Assembly (NCBI GenBank): GCA_040883315.1
Contig: JBFLKU010000011.1
Span: 186,001-250,000, forward strand
DNA: 64,000 nucleotides
Direction: 5' to 3'
Origin: JAFGUF01 sp040883315
GTDB lineage: Bacteria > Bacillota > Clostridia > Christensenellales > UMGS416
Part shown: in pieces, positions 25,455 to 33,694 of the stretch
Numbering within the stretch: the stretch's first letter is position 1
Layout of the letters: every line of letters starts with the position of its first letter
Translations under genes and position numbers: made by a program
Notes under the pieces: model-generated
What the model was told of the DNA's origin: nothing
Database searches by the model: none
The model's input: only the letters and a program-made list of their open reading frames with translations

Positions 25455-26624
25455 TTACAAAAAAGATTTTCCTTTTATTTCGCCCATTTCAAGCCCTAAA
25501 TATTCAAGGCAAGACACTGCAATGTCTGTATATGATTCTCTTGTTCCTAGACATTTACCGCCCTCTATAGATTTGGAATAAACAAGCAATGGTACGCACT
25601 CTCTGGTATGGTCACTGCCTGGGTATCCCGGATCCACTCCATGATCCGCAGTTATTATCAGCAGGTCATTCTCGTTTTGCATCTCCATATATTTTCCTAT
25701 ATATTCATCGGTTGCTTCTAAAGACTTTGCAAAGCCTTCAATATCATTTCTATGTCCATATACCATGTCTGTATCTACTAGATTTACAAAAAGTATTCCT
25801 GCAAAGTCTCTTTTTATTTCTTCTAGCGTAGCTTCCAGACAGTCTGGATTGCCATGTGAATGTATAGCTTTGTTTATTCCCTTTTTATTAAATATATCCT
25901 CTATCTTGCCAACTCCTACAGTTTCCATTCCTGCTTTGTCTATTATGTCGAGCATCGTGTCTGCAGGCGGAGAAAGAGAAAAATCTTTTCTATCAGCTGT
26001 TCTTGTAAAATTAGGATATTCTCCTGTAAACGGGCGTGCTATCACTCTGGCAACAGCATGCTCTCCTTTTAATATGTCTCTTGCTTTTTGGCATATATCA
26101 TATAGCTCTTCAATGGGCACTATACTGTCGTGGGCAGCTATCTGAAAAACACTGTCTGCCGATGTATATACTATCAGCTTCTTTGTAGCCAAATGCTCCT
26201 GCCCCAGCTCATTTATAATTACTGTACCGGATGCAGGCTTATTTGCCAGCACACCATATCCCGTGCGTTTTGTAAATTCATCTATTATCTCCTTCGGAAA
26301 TCCATTTGGATATGTAGGAAATGCTTTTGGTGTGATTATGCCTGCCATCTCCCAGTGCCCTATTGTGGTGTCTTTGCCCATAGATTTTTCAATGCATCTG
26401 CCGTATGAGCCAAGAAGATTTTCCGGCACATCGTGGCTCTCATTGTTGAATTCATTTCTCATGTTCATCAAGCCTAGTTTTTTCATATTAGGAAGATTAA
26501 CATCAGGATATTTTTTTAATACAGACCCTAGTGTATCTGCCCCCTCATCACCGAATAGTTTGACATCCGGAGCTAAACCTGTGCCCACGCCGTCCAGCAC
26601 TATCAATGTTACTTTTTTATTCAT
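25455..26624 (-). CDS. deoB: Phosphopentomutase
   Basis: Interconverts ribose-1-phosphate (or deoxyribose-1-phosphate) and the 5-phosphates in nucleoside catabolism. 389 residues; alkaline-phosphatase-fold motifs TLIVLDGVGTG (metal-binding Asp), GKDTTIGHWEM (the phosphorylated Thr), and ITADHGVDPGYPGSDHTRE (metal-binding Asp/His). The frame is open to 26633; the ATG at 26624 gives the family N-terminus MNKKVTLIVLD, though ribosome sites for both are weak. deoC, the next enzyme of the pathway, is elsewhere in the window at 56366. Confidence 0.94.
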   Translation of the reverse strand: MNKKVTLIVLDGVGTGLAPDVKLFGDEGADTLGSVLKKYPDVNLPNMKKLGLMNMRNEFNNESHDVPENLLGSYGRCIEKSMGKDTTIGHWEMAGIITPKAFPTYPNGFPKEIIDEFTKRTGYGVLANKPASGTVIINELGQEHLATKKLIVYTSADSVFQIAAHDSIVPIEELYDICQKARDILKGEHAVARVIARPFTGEYPNFTRTADRKDFSLSPPADTMLDIIDKAGMETVGVGKIEDIFNKKGINKAIHSHGNPDCLEATLEEIKRDFAGILFVNLVDTDMVYGHRNDIEGFAKSLEATDEYIGKYMEMQNENDLLIITADHGVDPGYPGSDHTRECVPLLVYSKSIEGGKCLGTRESYTDIAVSCLEYLGLEMGEIKGKSFL

Positions 26625-26690
26625 AAATCTCATCTCTTTTCATCTAATTATACATTAAGTATACCAAATCAAAATACCCTTATCAACTTA

Positions 26691-26719
26691 TTGCATTAAC
26701 TATATCCATGTGATAGAAT
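26691..26719 (+). promoter_or_regulatory. Promoter of the DMT transporter gene, possibly leaderless
   Basis: TTGCAT (26691-26696), 17-base spacer, TAGAAT (26714-26719) preceded by TG (extended -10). The predicted transcription start (about 26726) is only about 2 bases before the ATG at 26728. Confidence 0.55.
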
Positions 26720-26727
26720 GTGTCATT

Positions 26728-27609
26728 ATGAATAGCAAAACAAATGATACAAACATCGGAAGATTATATATTATAATCGCTGCTCTTCTTTGGAGCATGG
26801 GTGGATTCTTGATAAAGAACATTGATGCAAATCCTGCATTCATAGCCTTAGGCAGAAGTGCCATTGCCGGTGTGGTATTGTTCCCTTTTATCAGGTTTAA
26901 GAAACTAAAAAACATCAAAAAACTGGCTCTTCTAAGTCTAAGCTACAGCATCTGCCTAACCACATTTGTTATTTCAACAAAATTGACAGCTGCAGCAAAT
27001 GCTATTGCTATTCAGTACTGTGCACCTTTATTTTTGTTTTTGGGGCTTTGGATAACCACCAAAAAACTAAATAAACAAAAAATAGTGCCAATGTTTCTAA
27101 TTTTGCTAGGAATAGCTGCCTTTCTGATGGAGCCTATATCCGGCAGCAGCATGTCCGGAAATCTGCTTGCTGTAGTCAGCGGCATCGCTTTTGCATTCGT
27201 TATCTATCTTTTCGGTTTTGATTATGGAATAAGCGGCATAGGGCTGACCGCACTATTGAATATACTTATTGTGCCATTTGCTGCACTAATAGTTCCTTGG
27301 GGCAGCGCACCCTATCCTACTGATTTAACAAGCTTAATCTGTTTATCCATTTTAGGATTAGTCCAAATAGGCATTTCCTATGTGTTCTTTTATGCCGGCA
27401 GGAAAAGAGTATCTTCCATCGATGCCAGCATCCTCTCTTTGGTAGAGCCTGTTCTGAATCCTGTTTGGGTGTTCATTTTGATTGGTGAAAAGCCGTCATA
27501 TTATGCTGTAGTTGGAATGGTGCTTATTTTATCGGCACAAATATTAAATACATTTTTGGAATACAGGGAAAATAAAAAAATTAAATTACATAGCAACTTT
27601 GTCAGTTAG
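26728..27609 (+). CDS. DMT-superfamily (EamA) transporter
   Basis: Ten-helix membrane transporter of the drug/metabolite superfamily, 293 residues, formed by two EamA repeats: the first begins IIIAALLWSMGGFLIKNI, and the second contains VSSIDASILSLVEPVLNPVWVFILIGE, a classic EamA end motif. The substrate cannot be inferred. The GTG at 26710 is an alternative start but lies upstream of the predicted transcription start; neither start has a good ribosome site. Its last 24 bases overlap the convergent gene that ends at 27586. Confidence 0.88.
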   Translation: MNSKTNDTNIGRLYIIIAALLWSMGGFLIKNIDANPAFIALGRSAIAGVVLFPFIRFKKLKNIKKLALLSLSYSICLTTFVISTKLTAAANAIAIQYCAPLFLFLGLWITTKKLNKQKIVPMFLILLGIAAFLMEPISGSSMSGNLLAVVSGIAFAFVIYLFGFDYGISGIGLTALLNILIVPFAALIVPWGSAPYPTDLTSLICLSILGLVQIGISYVFFYAGRKRVSSIDASILSLVEPVLNPVWVFILIGEKPSYYAVVGMVLILSAQILNTFLEYRENKKIKLHSNFVS

Positions 27610-27903
27610 CTGAACTTTATTGTCTACTGCGAATTTCCGAAGCCCGTTTTTGTAGTTATCATACCAATCGAATTCCTTTATGCCATAATATATTATAGGA
27701 GATATCAGCTTTTTTGTGCGTATCACTATTCTTTCAGATTTATAATAATTAAAGCCTGATTTTTCGTTGCAGTATTCTATTGTAATGGATGTGATTTCCT
27801 TGTGAAATATTGTAGTATTTCTCTTTATAGTTTTTCCGCTGGCTGTAATATCAAAATTCAAATCCAGCTTATCTCTATAAAATTTTATTCTTGGCTTTCT
27901 CAT
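27586..27903 (-). CDS. Small protein of unknown function
   Basis: 105 residues from the ATG at 27903, which has AGGGGAA about 10 bases upstream; 26 further codons are open to 27981 but look non-coding. Predicted mostly beta-strand with alternating hydrophobic and charged residues (KLDLNFDI, TSITIEYC, ERIVIRTKK, SPIIYYGI), one Trp near the C-terminus, and no signal peptide. The pattern suggests a small PH-like or barrel domain but I do not recognise the family. Convergent overlap of 24 bases with the DMT transporter gene. Confidence 0.6.
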   Translation of the reverse strand: MRKPRIKFYRDKLDLNFDITASGKTIKRNTTIFHKEITSITIEYCNEKSGFNYYKSERIVIRTKKLISPIIYYGIKEFDWYDNYKNGLRKFAVDNKVQLTDKVAM

Positions 27904-28024
27904 AATATAATTCCCCTGCTGCAAGCTATATTTATAAAATCTATAATGTATTTCTACGGAACATATGATATCACAGGTCAAAGCAATTTAAAAGTAAATA
28001 TATTAGCCAAAATATTATATCTTC

Positions 28025-28053
28025 TTGTAAAACTGAATATTATTTTATATAAT
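28025..28053 (+). promoter_or_regulatory. serCA promoter
   Basis: TTGTAA (28025-28030), 17-base spacer, TATAAT (28048-28053), about 95 bases before serC. Confidence 0.72.
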
Positions 28054-28147
28054 GTATAATAATCAAAGAGCATTGTTAAAAATTTCTCAATAGTAAAAAT
28101 CAGCAAATTGCTGTTAATTTTTAAATAATATTAAAAAGGAAAATAGT

Positions 28148-29218
28148 ATGAACAGAGTGTTTAATTTTTCGGCTGGTCCTTCCATTCTGCCTTTAGAGGT
28201 GCTAGAGCGTGCACAGAAAGAGTTCTTGTCCTATAATGGCTCCGGTATGAATGTAATGGAAATGAGTCATAGATCCAAAATATACCTAGAAATCTTTGAC
28301 AGTGCTCAATCACTTTTTAGAAAATTAATGAATATCTCAGATGAATATGAGGTTTTATTTCTACAGGGCGGTGCATCCACCCAGTTCGCTGCTGTTCCAA
28401 TGAATCTATCAAATGGCAATCAATGTCTTTATGTAGATAGCGGAGCATTTGCCTCCAAAGCCATCAAGGAAGCTCAAAGATATGCAGACGTAAAAGTAAT
28501 AGCATCATCTAAAGAAAATGGCTACGCTTCTATTCCTATGAATTATGAAACAGATCAAGATGCTGCATATTTGCACATCACATCCAATAACACAATTTTC
28601 GGAACATCCTTTCCAAAGCTACCTGAAACCGACGATGTAGAGCTGGTTGCTGACATGTCGTCTGAAATATGCGGTGTTAAAAGAGACGTAAGCAAATTCG
28701 GGCTGATATATGCAGGTGCCCAAAAAAATCTTGGCCCATCCGGTCTTACTGTAGTTATTGTAAAAAAATCACTTCTAGGTCGTTCACTGGGAATCACTCC
28801 TACCATGCTTAACTATTCAGTATTGGCAAAAGGAGAATCTATGGTAAATACTCCTGCCACATATTCCATCTACATTGCTAAGCTAAATTTTGAATATATG
28901 CTGGAGAACGGTGGAGTCGCAGGTGCTCAGAAAAGAAATATTGAAAAGGCAAATATGCTTTATGATGTTCTGGATAGTTCCAGCTTCTACAATCCTGTTG
29001 CACAAAAGGAATTCCGCTCCATCATGAATGTGACATTTACACTGCCAGATGATGAATTAACCTCGAAGTTTGTATCTGAAGCAGCTGAAATTGGATTGGT
29101 AAATATTAAGGGACATAGATCCGTAGGGGGAATTAGAGCCAGCATATATAATGCAATGCCAAAAGAAGGCGTAGAGAAGCTGGCACAGTTTATGGCTGAT
29201 TTTGAAAGGAACAATTAA
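28148..29218 (+). CDS. serC: Phosphoserine aminotransferase
   Basis: Second step of serine synthesis: 3-phosphohydroxypyruvate to phosphoserine. 356 residues, family length. FNFSAGPSILPLEVLE at the N-terminus, FLQGGASTQFAAVPMN, and the PLP lysine in LIYAGAQKNLGPSG (about K195). Ribosome site AAAGGA. The stop overlaps the serA start by one base, so the two enzymes are translationally coupled; no serB is seen. Confidence 0.95.
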   Translation: MNRVFNFSAGPSILPLEVLERAQKEFLSYNGSGMNVMEMSHRSKIYLEIFDSAQSLFRKLMNISDEYEVLFLQGGASTQFAAVPMNLSNGNQCLYVDSGAFASKAIKEAQRYADVKVIASSKENGYASIPMNYETDQDAAYLHITSNNTIFGTSFPKLPETDDVELVADMSSEICGVKRDVSKFGLIYAGAQKNLGPSGLTVVIVKKSLLGRSLGITPTMLNYSVLAKGESMVNTPATYSIYIAKLNFEYMLENGGVAGAQKRNIEKANMLYDVLDSSSFYNPVAQKEFRSIMNVTFTLPDDELTSKFVSEAAEIGLVNIKGHRSVGGIRASIYNAMPKEGVEKLAQFMADFERNN

Positions 29219-30378
29219 TGTATAAAATAAAAAAACTAAATGCAATATCCGATATAGTAAAAACTCATCTTACACAAGACAGCTATGAAATATCCGAAGA
29301 TGCCCAAAATCCGCAGGGTATATTGGTTCGTTCTGCATCTATGCATGGCTATGATGTAAATGACAATCTTTTATGCGTTGCCAGAGCAGGAGCAGGATAC
29401 AATAATATCCCATACAGTGAATTTGCAGAAAAAGGCATCGTTGTTTTCAATACACCCGGTGCCAATGCAAACGGAGTTAAGGAGCTGGTCATCTGCGGCA
29501 TGCTATTGGCCTCTAGAGACATCTACGGCGGCATATCATGGGCAGAGCAGCTAAAAGGTCAGAATGAAATAGACAAAACAGTAGAAAAAGGCAAAAAGAA
29601 CTTTGCCGGCGGCGAAATAGCCTGCAAAAGCCTTGGAATAATCGGAATGGGTGCAATAGGTGCATTGGTTGCCAACGCTGCTGTAGCACTAGACATGGAA
29701 GTGACAGGATACGACCCTTTCATGACTGTGGAATCTGCACTAAGTCTTTCTCGCTCGGTATCCCGCGGAGCAAGCACCGATGTAATCTTTGCAAATAGTG
29801 ATTTCATCACACTGCATTTGCCATTAATGGAGGCAACAAAGCACACAATAAATAAAAAATCTCTTGCAAAATGTAAAGATGGAGTTGTGATACTTAACTT
29901 TGCAAGAGGCGAGCTGGTGGATACAGACGCAATACTGGAAGCACTAGAAAGCGGAAAAGTATCAAAATACGTTACAGACTTCCCAGATGAAAAATTATTA
30001 GGCGTTAAAAACGTTATCTCTATCCCCCACTTGGGTGCATCCACAAAAGAGTCCGAAGAAAACTGTGCGGAAATGGCCGCAAAGCAAATAAAGGACTATA
30101 TTGAAAATGGCAATATCACAAATTCAGTAAATTATCCTGACTGTTCTCAGCCTCGTTCCGGGCAATACAGGCTAGGAATTATGCATAAGAACATCACAAA
30201 TATGGTGGGACAAATAACTCAAAAAATTGCCGATGAAAACCACAATATTTCAAATATGATAAACAAATCTAGAGGTGATTTGGCATATACTTTGATAGAC
30301 CTGGATGACAGCCCCAGTGACGTGTGTGTATCCTCACTAGAACAAATAGACGGCATAATAAAAGTGCGTTCTTTATAA
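29218..30378 (+). CDS. serA: D-3-phosphoglycerate dehydrogenase
   Basis: First committed step of serine synthesis: NAD-dependent oxidation of 3-phosphoglycerate. 386 residues: substrate-binding part with ARAGAGYNNIPYSEFAEKGIVVFNTPGANANGVKE, Rossmann motif GIIGMGAIGALVANAA (about 141-156), catalytic Arg/Glu/His region (NFARGELVDTDAI; ISIPHLGASTKESEENCAEMA), and a short C-terminal ACT-like regulatory domain (about 320-386) that in relatives binds serine. It is the short type without the intervening ASB domain. Order serC-serA. Confidence 0.95.
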   Translation: MYKIKKLNAISDIVKTHLTQDSYEISEDAQNPQGILVRSASMHGYDVNDNLLCVARAGAGYNNIPYSEFAEKGIVVFNTPGANANGVKELVICGMLLASRDIYGGISWAEQLKGQNEIDKTVEKGKKNFAGGEIACKSLGIIGMGAIGALVANAAVALDMEVTGYDPFMTVESALSLSRSVSRGASTDVIFANSDFITLHLPLMEATKHTINKKSLAKCKDGVVILNFARGELVDTDAILEALESGKVSKYVTDFPDEKLLGVKNVISIPHLGASTKESEENCAEMAAKQIKDYIENGNITNSVNYPDCSQPRSGQYRLGIMHKNITNMVGQITQKIADENHNISNMINKSRGDLAYTLIDLDDSPSDVCVSSLEQIDGIIKVRSL

Positions 30379-30395
30379 GGGAAAACTTATTAACA

Positions 30396-30418
30396 TTATC
30401 CACAATCGATGTGGATAA
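30396..30418. repeat. Inverted pair of perfect DnaA boxes outside oriC
   Basis: TTATCCACA (30396-30404) and TGTGGATAA (30410-30418), each a perfect 9-mer DnaA box, face each other across 5 bases, just after serA and about 25 kb from oriC. It can also be drawn as a 9-bp hairpin followed by CTTTTC. Confidence 0.75.
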
Positions 30419-30441
30419 CTTTTCAACAGAGTAATACACAA

Positions 30442-30488
30442 AATGCGTAAATGTAACTAATCAGTCATCATTTACGCATTGTTTTTTG
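30442..30488. terminator. Bidirectional terminator between serA and serS
   Basis: Perfect 12-bp stem AATGCGTAAATG / CATTTACGCATT, 15-base loop, then GTTTTTT on plus and TTTTG on minus. Serves the convergent serA and serS transcripts. Confidence 0.9.
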
Positions 30489-30506
30489 TCTTTATCGTTT
30501 TATTAA

Positions 30507-31775
30507 TTATGGTTTAATAACATCTGCTCCAATGTACTTCTGCAGCACTTCCGGCACCTTCACGCTTCCGTCTGCCTGCTGGTTTTGTTCCAAAATTGCC
30601 GGCAGCAGTCTGCTGGTTGCCAGTCCCGATCCATTTAGAGTATGCATCAGTTCTGTTTTCTTTTCGCCTTTGCGCTTAAATCTCAAAGCTGCGCGTCTTG
30701 CCTGATAATCCCTTGCATTCGATACAGAGCTTACTTCTTTATATTCATTCATAGAAGGCATCCATATTTCAATATCATATGTGCTTGCCATAGATGCCGA
30801 TACATCTCCAGCTGCCAGCTTTGTAAGCTGATAGTGAAGCCCCAGTCCCTCAACCAGTCTGCATGCCTTTTCTATCAGTTCCTTGTGCATAGCGTCGCTG
30901 TCCTCTGGCTTTGTGAATGCAAACATCTCTACTTTATTAAATTGATGTCCTCTAATCATGCCTCGCTCATTTGCGCGATAGCTGCCTGCCTCTCTTCTGT
31001 AGCATGGCGTATATGCAAATAGCTTTTTAGGCAGCTCCTCATCCGTTAGTATTTCATCTCTATATAAATTTATAAGTGCTGTCTCGGCTGTTGGCAGCAT
31101 AAACATAAATCTGTCTCCCTGCAGTCTGAAAACATCCTCTTCGAATTTTGGAAACTGACCTGCACCATAGCCGCATTCATAGTTCAGCATATGAGGAGGA
31201 AGAATAAATTGATATCCGTCCTTTGTGTGCTCTGCTACAAAATAATTTAGAAGTGCCCACTCTATCTGTGCACCCATTCCGGAATACAGCCAAAATCCAT
31301 TGCCTCCCAGCTTCACTCCGCGCTCGTAGTCTATAAGACCTAGCTCTGTTGCTAAATCTACGTGGTTTTTTGCCTCGAAATCAAACTTTGGTTTTTCTCC
31401 ATATGTCTTCACTACTTGATTGTTTTCTTTTCCGCCAGCTACCACATCTTCATCAGGCAGGTTTGGCAGTGCCTCTACAAATTCTTTTACTTTGCTGTCT
31501 ACATCTGCTACCTTTGCATCCAGCTCCTTTATGGCATCGGATGCTTTCTTCATTTCTTCAAACAAATGAGATGCATCTCCGCCTTCTCTTTTCATCTGCC
31601 CTACTTCTTTGCTTGCCTTGTTTCTTTGGGCTTTCATCTCTTCGACTTCTGCAATTAATTTTTTTCTTTCTGCATCCAGATCTAAAAGTATATCAAAGTC
31701 TACTTCATAGTTTCTCTTTAATAATGCCTTTTTTATTTCCTCTGGATTTTCTCTGATTTTTTTGATATCTAACAT
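30507..31775 (-). CDS. serS: Seryl-tRNA synthetase
   Basis: Class II synthetase that charges tRNA-Ser; 422 residues, normal length. N-terminal antiparallel coiled-coil arm (about 30-100, rich in Lys/Glu), motif 2 CYRREAGSYRANERGMIRGHQF and motif 3 LNGSGLATSRLLPAILE. Starts MLDIKKIRENPEEIKKAL as in the family, with GGGTGG before ATG. No T-box is visible upstream, so its regulation is unknown. Convergent with serA, a placement that may be coincidental. Confidence 0.96.
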   Translation of the reverse strand: MLDIKKIRENPEEIKKALLKRNYEVDFDILLDLDAERKKLIAEVEEMKAQRNKASKEVGQMKREGGDASHLFEEMKKASDAIKELDAKVADVDSKVKEFVEALPNLPDEDVVAGGKENNQVVKTYGEKPKFDFEAKNHVDLATELGLIDYERGVKLGGNGFWLYSGMGAQIEWALLNYFVAEHTKDGYQFILPPHMLNYECGYGAGQFPKFEEDVFRLQGDRFMFMLPTAETALINLYRDEILTDEELPKKLFAYTPCYRREAGSYRANERGMIRGHQFNKVEMFAFTKPEDSDAMHKELIEKACRLVEGLGLHYQLTKLAAGDVSASMASTYDIEIWMPSMNEYKEVSSVSNARDYQARRAALRFKRKGEKKTELMHTLNGSGLATSRLLPAILEQNQQADGSVKVPEVLQKYIGADVIKP

Positions 31776-31935
31776 TTTGCCACCCGTATAAATATATTTA
31801 GTTTATTATATAAACCATTCAACAACTTAATTTTTTACGTGATAATAATATATCATATAACAGACTAATTGAAAATACAAATCTATATTTATTGTATTTG
31901 ATATGCATACTATTGTATATTTGGGCGTTAGGTCA

Positions 31936-31964
31936 TTGGCTTTTTTTGCTATATAATATATAAT
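31936..31964 (+). promoter_or_regulatory. Promoter of the AIM24-family gene
   Basis: TTGGCT (31936-31941), 17-base spacer, TATAAT (31959-31964). Confidence 0.6.
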
Positions 31965-31997
31965 TATAGAATAAAAAAATTTTGAAAGAGGTAAAAT

Positions 31998-32705
31998 ATG
32001 AAATATGATATTCAGGGCGGCAACCTTCCTGTTGCACTAATAACTGTAGACCCCGGTGAGTCGTTAATTATGGAACGTGGCGGCATGGCATGGATGACTC
32101 CAAACCTAAAAATGGATACCAATATGAAGGGCGGATTATTAAAAGGCATCGGACGTGCTGCATCTGGAGAATCCATGTTTTTAAATACATACACCAATGA
32201 TTCGGGGAATCCTGGACTAATGGCATGTGCTTCATCTTTCCCTGGCGAGATATTTGCAAAGCAACTAGCTGCCGGCGAATCTCTTATCGCACAAAAAGGC
32301 TCTTTTATGTGTGCAGAATCCAGCGTTGAAGTATCTATACATTTCAGAAAAAAACTTGGTGTAGGCTTCTTTGGCGGGGAAGGCTTCATTATGCAGAAAT
32401 TTACTGGCCCCGGCTGGGTGTTCTTGGAGATTGATGGTGCTCCCATCAAATATACTCTTGATCCCGGCCAGCAGCTGGTGGTAGACCCTGGTCATCTGGC
32501 AATACAAAGCCCTACTATTAATACAGAGATTACTATGGTAAAAGGATTGAAAAACATAGCTCTTGGCGGCGAAGGACTGCTTCTTGCCACTTTAACAGGC
32601 CCCGGTGATGTTTGGCTGCAAACCATAACTATTCCGAATGTTGCAAAAGCCATAGCTAGACATATTCCCACAGGAAATTCCGGCGGAATAAACTTGAACC
32701 TTTAA
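31998..32705 (+). CDS. AIM24/TIGR00266-family protein
   Basis: 235-residue beta-helical/trimeric barrel-type protein of the TIGR00266 (AIM24) family. Seen: N-terminal YDIQGGNLPVALITVDPGESLIMERGGMAWM, central glycine-rich repeats (GGEGFIMQKFTGPGWVFL and GGEGLLLATLTGPGDVWLQT), and a C-terminal glycine tail. No transmembrane helix or signal. Bacterial members are widespread but their function is not established. Ribosome site AGAGG. Single-gene unit with terminator. Confidence 0.85.
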   Translation: MKYDIQGGNLPVALITVDPGESLIMERGGMAWMTPNLKMDTNMKGGLLKGIGRAASGESMFLNTYTNDSGNPGLMACASSFPGEIFAKQLAAGESLIAQKGSFMCAESSVEVSIHFRKKLGVGFFGGEGFIMQKFTGPGWVFLEIDGAPIKYTLDPGQQLVVDPGHLAIQSPTINTEITMVKGLKNIALGGEGLLLATLTGPGDVWLQTITIPNVAKAIARHIPTGNSGGINLNL

Positions 32706-32724
32706 TTTAATTATTACCTATATC

Positions 32725-32753
32725 AAAAGAGACCATTCTATGGTCTCTTTTTA
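32725..32753. terminator. Bidirectional terminator
   Basis: AAAAGAGACCAT / ATGGTCTCTTTT stem with a 3-base loop and TTTTT, between two convergent genes; it overlaps the last bases of the minus-strand phosphoesterase gene. Confidence 0.85.
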
Positions 32754-33620
32754 ATATTTTAGATATTTCTTCAGCTTTTCAGGCCCTGCTATGGTTTCTC
32801 GCTCTTCGCCATTTCCCTTGCTGCTCCATTTCACCAATCTGATTTTGCAGTCTTCTATTTCAATCGCCGTTATTCCGCTTTTTCTAACACAGCTTCCATC
32901 ATTAAAATATGGAGGTATTCCTATATCCGAAAACACTGCCTTATGGGTATGGCCTGCTATCACCATTTGATTATGCTCTGCTATCCATTCTGTCAGCTTT
33001 TTTTCAACCCGTAGTTTTTTCTGCTGGCTTTTTGCAGGTCTTGTAGGGTCTTGTACGCCTATCAGCTCCAGTGGCTTCCAAAAATATCGTAGCAGAAATC
33101 TTGCAAAATACCACAAATTATAATTGAAAAAATCTGCCTGATGCCCATGTATTAGCAGTATCTTCTTTATATAATTTTCATTCTTCAGCAATATTGCTTC
33201 ATGTATCTCAATATCCGGGAAAAGTGTTTTTCGTTTTCCTTCTTTAAAATCATAATAGCTATAAAAATTTTCTTCTACATATTTTTTGTTTTTCTTGTCC
33301 ATATCATGGTTTCCGAATATCATATACAGTCTATTTTCATTATAGAATTTTTGCATCAAACGATAAATATCTAGATTAGCATTGATTATTTTATTTATCT
33401 TCACATTTTCCCATAGCTCTTCGCCGTCGCCCAGCTCTATATATGTGTAGCCTTCATCATAATATTTTTTTAGTGCATTATAAAAAATATCTTTATTCTT
33501 CACAAAATCATCGGATTTGCCGCCCGTTCCTCTGTGCACATCGCTCATCATCACTATTTTAGATGAGCTATCAAATTCTATTTCTTTTGCTTTGTCAAAT
33601 GCATTTGTAATTTCCACCAT
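32751..33620 (-). CDS. Calcineurin-like metallophosphoesterase
   Basis: 289 residues with the five metal-ligand blocks of the family: MMSDVHRG (block I), ELGDGEELW (in place of the usual GDxxD), FGNHDMD (block III), LLIHGHQADFF (block IV) and VIAGHTHKAVF (block V). The arrangement resembles UDP-2,3-diacylglucosamine hydrolase-like and Ser/Thr-phosphatase-like proteins; the substrate is unknown. Block II has Glu in place of the second Asp of GDxxD/H patterns, a small deviation. The ribosome site is weak. It is followed by a strong terminator and lies downstream of the DUF4380-like gene. Confidence 0.82.
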   Translation of the reverse strand: MVEITNAFDKAKEIEFDSSSKIVMMSDVHRGTGGKSDDFVKNKDIFYNALKKYYDEGYTYIELGDGEELWENVKINKIINANLDIYRLMQKFYNENRLYMIFGNHDMDKKNKKYVEENFYSYYDFKEGKRKTLFPDIEIHEAILLKNENYIKKILLIHGHQADFFNYNLWYFARFLLRYFWKPLELIGVQDPTRPAKSQQKKLRVEKKLTEWIAEHNQMVIAGHTHKAVFSDIGIPPYFNDGSCVRKSGITAIEIEDCKIRLVKWSSKGNGEERETIAGPEKLKKYLKY

Positions 33621-33657
33621 TTTAAATCACAAAATCCTTACTTTCTTTCATAAATAA

Positions 33658-33682
33658 GGGCTGCATATGCAGCCCGATATTT
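33658..33682 (-). terminator. Palindromic terminator of the DUF4380-like gene
   Basis: GGGCTGCATATGCAGCCC (33658-33675) is a perfect 18-bp palindrome just after the gene ending at 33695; the minus strand continues TTATTT. The plus strand has GATATTTTTTG. Confidence 0.65.
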
Positions 33683-33694
33683 TTTGTTTAATAA

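Noticed and set aside
28080..28125. CAGCAAATTGCTG followed by T-rich DNA before serC considered as an attenuator
   Set aside because: Only four base pairs remain once a loop is allowed; not a stable hairpin.
31776..31997. Search for a T-box leader before serS
   Set aside because: No T-box sequence or specifier-type hairpin found; only AT-rich DNA and the divergent promoter.
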